Both the position numbers and the translations under genes were made by a program. Positions 7,111 to 10,808 of a stretch of DNA of 10,808 bases are shown one piece after another. Numbering within the stretch: the first letter of the stretch is position 1; each line of letters starts with the position of its first letter. The notes beneath the pieces were generated by a model. That model ran no database searches. It was not told the origin of the DNA and saw nothing but the letters and a program-made list of their open reading frames with translations. The stretch lies in assembly GCA_027943245.1 (NCBI GenBank), contig JANDJZ010001136.1, positions 1 to 10,808 of the forward strand. Reading direction: 5' to 3'. The DNA is from Acanthamoeba sp. SK_2022b (taxonomy: Eukaryota > Discosea > Longamoebia > Acanthamoebidae).

Positions 7111-7118
7111 ACAACGTC

Positions 7119-8435
7119 ATGATGTTCAAGAAAGTCGCCATCGCCGCCGCCACCGTCGCAGCCGGAATCGGCGGCCTCGTGGCCGCCCCCGCCGTCCAGG
7201 CCCAGGACCAGTTCGTGCCGCTGCTGGTCTACCGCACGGGCCAGTTCGCTCCGCTGGGCATTCCATGGGCCGATGGCAAGCAGGACTACATCAAGCTGGT
7301 CAACGCCAAGGGCGGCATCAATGGCGTGAAGATCGCCTACGAGGAATGCGAGACGGCCTACGACACGGCCAAGGGCGTGGAGTGCTATGAGCGCCTGAAG
7401 GGCAAGGGCGGCGGCGCGGCGGGCTTCGATCCGCAGTCCACCGGCATCACGTTCGCCGTGACGGACAAGGCGCCCGGCGACAAGATGCCCATCATCACCA
7501 CGGGCTACGGCCTGTCGCAGTCGGCCGACGGCAAGGTCTTCGAGTGGAACTTCCCGCTGCTGGGCAACTACTGGACAGCGGCCGATTCCATCATCCAGGA
7601 CATCCTCAAGAAGGAAAAGGGCAGCCTCAAGGGCAAGAAGATCGCCCTGGTCTACCACGACTCGCCCTATGGCAAGGAACCCATTCCGCTGCTGCAAAAG
7701 CGCGCCGCCAAGGAAGGCTTCGACCTGACGCTGCTGCCCGTGACGGCGCCCGGCGTGGAGCAGAAGTCCACCTGGCTGCAGATCCGCCAGCAGCGCCCCG
7801 ACTACGTGCTGCTGTGGTCGGCCGGCGTGATGACGCCCACGGCCGTGCGCGAGGCGCAGGCCACCGGCTACCCGCGCGAGAAGATGTACTCCATCTGGTG
7901 GGCCGGCTCGGACCATGACGTGAAGGACATCGGCGCCGGCGCCAAGGGCTACAACACCGTGACCATCCACAACACGGCCGAGCACGACAAGGTGCACGAC
8001 GAGGTCAAGGCCATGGTCTACGACAAGGGCCAGGGCACGGCCACCGACGCCAAGGAACTGGGCGCCATGGCCCATACGCGCGGCATGGTGATCTCCATGC
8101 TGCAGGTGGAGGCCATCCGCACGGCACAGGAAAAATACGGCAAGGGCAAGGTCATGACCTCCGAGCAGGTGCGCTGGGGCCTGGAGAACCTGAACCTCAC
8201 GCAGGAGCGCCTCAACGAGCTGGGCTTCGGCAAGATCATCCGCCCCGTCAAGACCAGCTGCGACAACCACCTGGGCACCGACTGGTCGCGCATCGCCCAG
8301 TGGGATGGCGCCAAGTGGAAGGTGGTCTCCGACTGGTACCAGGCCGACAAGTCCATGGTCGAACCGCTGGTCAAGGAGTACGCGGACAAGTACGCCAAGG
8401 AAAAGAACGTAAAAGCTAGAACTTGCACCCCCTGA
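7119..8435 (+). CDS. Periplasmic substrate-binding protein of the LIV/HAAT-type ABC importer
   Basis: The precursor has 438 residues. A clear Sec signal peptide (MMFKK, a hydrophobic run, then A-P-A-V-Q-A28) predicts cleavage after A28, leaving QDQFVPLL. The mature part is a type I periplasmic-binding fold (Peripla_BP_6-like): Y38-R-T-G-Q-F-A-P-L-G substrate-cleft region, G65-G-I-N-G-V-K in the first lobe, K174-I-A-L-V-Y-H-D-S-P-Y-G-K opening the second lobe. Four cysteines (77, 89, 381, 436) could form disulfides in the periplasm. It delivers the ligand to LivHM; the ligand is unknown, most likely an organic acid given the flanking CoA ligases. The start is set by AGGAG at 7106-7110; an in-frame ATG at 7032 would bury the signal peptide. 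Oddities: repeat copy 2 begins at the last base of the Cys436 codon and supplies the last two residues and the stop, and codons 8409-8423 (GTA AAA GCT AGA ACT) are all A/T-ending in an otherwise G/C-ending gene. Confidence 0.94.
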   Translation: MMFKKVAIAAATVAAGIGGLVAAPAVQAQDQFVPLLVYRTGQFAPLGIPWADGKQDYIKLVNAKGGINGVKIAYEECETAYDTAKGVECYERLKGKGGGAAGFDPQSTGITFAVTDKAPGDKMPIITTGYGLSQSADGKVFEWNFPLLGNYWTAADSIIQDILKKEKGSLKGKKIALVYHDSPYGKEPIPLLQKRAAKEGFDLTLLPVTAPGVEQKSTWLQIRQQRPDYVLLWSAGVMTPTAVREAQATGYPREKMYSIWWAGSDHDVKDIGAGAKGYNTVTIHNTAEHDKVHDEVKAMVYDKGQGTATDAKELGAMAHTRGMVISMLQVEAIRTAQEKYGKGKVMTSEQVRWGLENLNLTQERLNELGFGKIIRPVKTSCDNHLGTDWSRIAQWDGAKWKVVSDWYQADKSMVEPLVKEYADKYAKEKNVKARTCTP

Positions 8436-8534
8436 GGCGCTTGCGCGCCTTCCCCCTCTCTACCCGCTTCGCGGGGGAGGGGGACGACACCCTCGGTGCG
8501 GGGCGGCCCTTCCTCGGTGTCCCTGAGTTGGGGC
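8426..8534 (+). repeat. Structured intergenic repeat, copy 2 (REP/BIME-like), overlapping the SBP stop codon
   Basis: The second copy, 109 bp, is in direct orientation to 6894-7001. Hairpins: GGCGC (8436-8440), TTGC, GCGCC (8445-8449); then outer stem CCCCCTC (8452-8458) with GAGGGGG (8477-8483) around inner stem CCCGC (8463-8467), TTC, GCGGG (8471-8475). Relative to copy 1 the inner stem changes T6931:A6941 to C8464:G8474, a compensatory pair change. The SBP TGA (8433-8435) lies inside it. The remaining 74 bp to the next gene show nothing further. Confidence 0.87.
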
Positions 8535-8608
8535 ATGCCCCGCGCAGAGATGCTTCGAGAGTTGCGGCCCCGCACTCCGCTTTCGTATCAACGCCCATGG
8601 ACGACGCC

Positions 8609-9442
8609 ATGACCACCGCACCCACCTCCGCCCCGGCCGCCAGCGATCCGCTGCTCGTGGTCAATGGCATCGAAGTCATCTACAACCATGTGATCCTGGT
8701 GCTCAAGGGCGTTTCGCTCCAGGTGCCGCGCGAGAGCATCGTGGCCATCCTGGGCGGCAACGGCGCGGGCAAGACCACGACGCTGCGCGCCATCTCCAAC
8801 CTGCTCAAGGGCGAGCGCGGCGAGGTGACCAAGGGCACGATCGAGCTGGAGGGCGAACGTATCGAAAGCCTCACGCCCTCCGAGCTGGTGCAGCGCGGCG
8901 TGGTCCAGGTCATGGAGGGGCGGCACTGCTTCGCCCACCTGACCATCGAGGAAAACCTCATGACCGGCAGCTACACGCGCACCGACAAGGGCGAGATCGC
9001 GGCCAACCTCGAGAAGGTCTACAACTACTTTCCGCGCCTGAAGACGCGCCGCACCTCGCAGGCCGCCTACACCTCGGGCGGCGAGCAGCAGATGTGCGCC
9101 ATCGGCCGCGCGCTGATGGCCAACCCGCGCATGGTGCTGCTGGACGAACCCTCGATGGGCCTGGCCCCGCAGATCGTCGAGGAGGTGTTCAACATCGTCC
9201 GCGACCTCAACAGCAAGGAAAAGGTCACCTTCCTGCTGGCCGAGCAGAACACCAACATGGCGCTCAAGTACTCGGACTACGGCTACATCATGGAAAGCGG
9301 CCGCATCGTCATGGACGGCGCGGCCTCGGACCTGGCCAGCAACGAGGACGTCAAGGAGTTCTACCTGGGCGTGGGCGGCGGCGAGCGCAAGAGTTTCAAG
9401 GACGTGAAAAGCTACAAGCGCAGAAAACGCTGGCTGGCCTGA
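8609..9442 (+). CDS. livF: LivF-type ABC transporter ATP-binding protein
   Basis: The protein has 277 residues from the chosen start. Walker A is G49-GNGAGKT-T57, the signature T155-SGGEQQ161 and Walker B M175-VLLDEP181 with Glu180. The switch position reads A211-E-Q213-N, Gln replacing His as is usual in LivF proteins. V100-Q-V-M-E-G-R-H-C-F matches the LivF Q-loop zone. The basic tail after Y-L-G-V-G-G-G (K-S-F-K-D-V-K-S-Y-K-R-R-K-R) is seen in this subgroup. It partners LivG under the LivH/LivM channel. The start is uncertain: ATGs at 8597 and 8609 are in frame and neither has a strong site; I prefer 8609 because GGA lies seven bases upstream. It is separated from the SBP gene by repeat copy 2 and from the next gene by 53 nt. 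Confidence 0.94.
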   Translation: MTTAPTSAPAASDPLLVVNGIEVIYNHVILVLKGVSLQVPRESIVAILGGNGAGKTTTLRAISNLLKGERGEVTKGTIELEGERIESLTPSELVQRGVVQVMEGRHCFAHLTIEENLMTGSYTRTDKGEIAANLEKVYNYFPRLKTRRTSQAAYTSGGEQQMCAIGRALMANPRMVLLDEPSMGLAPQIVEEVFNIVRDLNSKEKVTFLLAEQNTNMALKYSDYGYIMESGRIVMDGAASDLASNEDVKEFYLGVGGGERKSFKDVKSYKRRKRWLA

Positions 9443-9495
9443 CCGGCGGACATTTCCCAGCCCCTGCCCCAGACCCTTCTTCCACAGGACTAGCC

Positions 9496-10743
9496 ATGAG
9501 TGCCTTCTACGACGCGCTGGAGACGCGCACCCCTGACGAACGCGAAGCGGCGCTGCTGGCCGCCCTGCCCCGACAGATCGCCCATGCGCAGCAACAGTCG
9601 GCTGCCTTCGCCCGGATCCTGGACGGCGTCGACGCCGCGCAGATCACCAGCCGCGAGGCCCTGGCCCGCCTGCCGGTGACGCGCAAGTACGAGCTGCTGC
9701 AGCGCCAGGCCGAGCAGCGGCCCGCGCAGATCTTCGGCGGCTTCAACGCCATCGGCCTGGGCCAGCCCATGCCGCGCCTGTTCTGCAGCCCCGGCCCCAT
9801 CTACGAGCCCGAGAGCCGCCGCCCCGACTACTGGCGCATGGCGCGCGCGCTGCATGCCTCTGGCTTTCGGCCCGGCGAGCTGGTGCACAACTGCTTCAGC
9901 TACCACTTCGTGCCCGCGGGCTCGATGATGGAAAGCGGCGCCCATGCGCTGGGCTGCACGGTGTTCGCAGGCGGCACGGGCCAGACCGAGCAGCAGGTGC
10001 AGGCCATGGCCGACCTGCGTCCCGCCGGCTACGTGGGCACGCCCAGCTTCCTCAAGATCATTGTGGAAAAGTCCGTGGAGATGGGCCTGCCCATCCCGTC
10101 CGTGACCAAGGCCATGGTCTCGGGAGAGGCCTTTCCGCCCTCGCTGCGCGATTGGCTGGCCGAGCGCGGGATCGCGGGCTACCAGTGCTACGCCACGGCC
10201 GACCTGGGCCTGATCGCCTACGAGACCGAGGCGCGCGAAGGCCTGGTGCTGGACGAGCAGGTCATCGTCGAGATCGTGCGCCCCGGCACGGGCGACCCCG
10301 TGGCGCCCGGCGAGGTGGGCGAACTGGTGATCACCACCTTCAACCCCGACTACCCGCTGATCCGCTTCGGCACGGGCGACCTCTCTGCCGTGCTGCCCGG
10401 CCAGTGCCCCACGGGCCGCACCAACGCACGCATCAAGGGCTGGATGGGACGCGCCGACCAGACCACCAAGGTGCGCGGCATGTTCGTGCACCCGGGCCAG
10501 ATTGCCGACGTCGTGCGCCGCTTTCCGCAGGTGGGGCGCGCAAGGCTGGTGGTCACGGGCGAGATGGCCAATGACCAGATGCAGTTGCTGGTCGAAACCC
10601 GCGAGACCTCGCCGGGCCTCGCCCAGCAGCTGTCCGACGCGGTGCGCGAAGTGACCAAGCTGCGCGGCGACGTGCAGATGGTGCTGCCGGGCACGCTGCC
10701 CAATGACGGCAAGGTGATCGAAGACGCGAGGTCGTACAAGTAG
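9496..10743 (+). CDS. PaaK-like AMP-dependent ligase (phenylacetate-CoA ligase family) with altered phosphate loop
   Basis: The protein has 415 residues, near the usual length of PaaK-type ligases. C-terminal features are family-like: Y286-P-L-I-R-F-G-T-G-D295-L (ribose-binding Asp), G305?-like cysteine segment C304-P-T-G-R-T-N-A-R-I-K-G-W-M-G-R319-A-D, and G399-T-L-P-N-D-G-K406 ending with the likely catalytic lysine. The central motif reads C231-Y-A-T-A-D-L-G where PaaK has YGLTE-like residues. The main oddity is the phosphate loop: where PaaK has S-S-G-T-T-G-Q/K-P, this protein reads C97-S-P-G-P-I-Y-E-P105, losing both Thr, the second Gly and the Lys. It may be a divergent but active clade, an enzyme with another acyl activation chemistry, or a ligand-binding relative. 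The start ATG at 9496 has AGGA six bases upstream. It is the last gene of the cassette. Confidence 0.85.
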   Translation: MSAFYDALETRTPDEREAALLAALPRQIAHAQQQSAAFARILDGVDAAQITSREALARLPVTRKYELLQRQAEQRPAQIFGGFNAIGLGQPMPRLFCSPGPIYEPESRRPDYWRMARALHASGFRPGELVHNCFSYHFVPAGSMMESGAHALGCTVFAGGTGQTEQQVQAMADLRPAGYVGTPSFLKIIVEKSVEMGLPIPSVTKAMVSGEAFPPSLRDWLAERGIAGYQCYATADLGLIAYETEAREGLVLDEQVIVEIVRPGTGDPVAPGEVGELVITTFNPDYPLIRFGTGDLSAVLPGQCPTGRTNARIKGWMGRADQTTKVRGMFVHPGQIADVVRRFPQVGRARLVVTGEMANDQMQLLVETRETSPGLAQQLSDAVREVTKLRGDVQMVLPGTLPNDGKVIEDARSYK

Positions 10744-10808
10744 CCACCGAGGCGCGGGGGACGGTGGCCGCGCCGCCGCGCAGCCGGCGCAATCCCTAAA
10801 AACATGAC
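10744..10808 (+). other. Downstream tail of the operon with a GC hairpin
   Basis: GCCACCG (10743-10749) pairs with CGGTGGC (10762-10768) around a 12-base loop just after the last stop codon. No T-run follows, so it is not a standard intrinsic terminator; it could stabilise the 3' end or act with Rho. An ATG at 10804-10806 is too close to the window end to judge and has no clear ribosome binding site. Confidence 0.35.

Noticed and set aside
7032..7118. In-frame 29-codon extension of the SBP from the ATG at 7032 (AGGAAA just upstream)
   Set aside because: It would place the Sec signal peptide inside the protein and cross the predicted promoter. AGGAG at 7106-7110 sets the start at 7119.
6894..8534. 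Repeat pair as a CRISPR array or insertion-sequence ends
   Set aside because: There are only two copies, in direct orientation and 1.5 kb apart around a normal gene. There is no spacer pattern, transposase or target-site duplication.
8423..8596. N-terminal extension of livF through the repeat
   Set aside because: Its codons are simply translated repeat copy 2, and the conserved LivF domain begins after 8609.
9238..9255. Gln instead of the switch His in LivF as a defect
   Set aside because: Glu-Gln-Asn at this position is usual for LivF proteins, so it is a family trait.

Overview
The window looks like chromosomal DNA of a high-GC betaproteobacterium, most likely a member of the Comamonadaceae (Delftia, Acidovorax or Comamonas type). 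The reasons are the strong G/C-ending codon bias, the style of the Crp/Fnr regulator, the acyl-CoA ligase plus LIV-transporter gene order, and a dispersed palindromic repeat of a kind I associate with this family. The placement is from recollection and was not searched.

Left part, minus strand (1-1805). The window opens inside an AbiE-type (type IV) toxin-antitoxin pair. The 5' end of the nucleotidyltransferase gene abiEii is cut by the window edge, and it overlaps the complete antitoxin gene abiEi by ATGA. Upstream of abiEi lie a plausible sigma-70 promoter and a perfect 9-bp inverted repeat over its -10 element. A degenerate second copy of the repeat sits over the abiEi start codon. Further upstream is a Crp/Fnr-family regulator gene, transcribed away from the main operon.

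Centre and right, plus strand (2126-10743). Seven co-directional genes form one cassette: a long-chain-type acyl-CoA synthetase, a LivG ATPase, a LivH permease, a LivM permease, a periplasmic substrate-binding protein (SBP), a LivF ATPase and a PaaK-like acyl-adenylate/CoA ligase. The first four are tightly packed with gaps of 10 to 20 nt. The SBP gene is set apart: a copy of a 108-109 bp structured repeat lies on each side of it, and it seems to have its own FNR-type class II promoter and a strong ribosome binding site. The downstream repeat supplies the SBP stop codon.

How the genes may work together: a HAAT/LIV-family ABC importer with an SBP of the carboxylate/aromatic-acid type would bring an organic acid across the inner membrane. 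One or both ligases would then trap it as its CoA thioester. The substrate cannot be read from the sequence; leucine is unlikely given the two CoA ligases. The divergent Crp/Fnr regulator is the natural candidate for control.

The points most worth a second look are the repeat pair with a compensatory base-pair change around the SBP gene, the precisely spaced FNR-type promoter before the SBP, the PaaK-like ligase whose phosphate-binding loop has lost its usual Gly/Thr/Lys pattern, and the paired AbiEi operator candidates.
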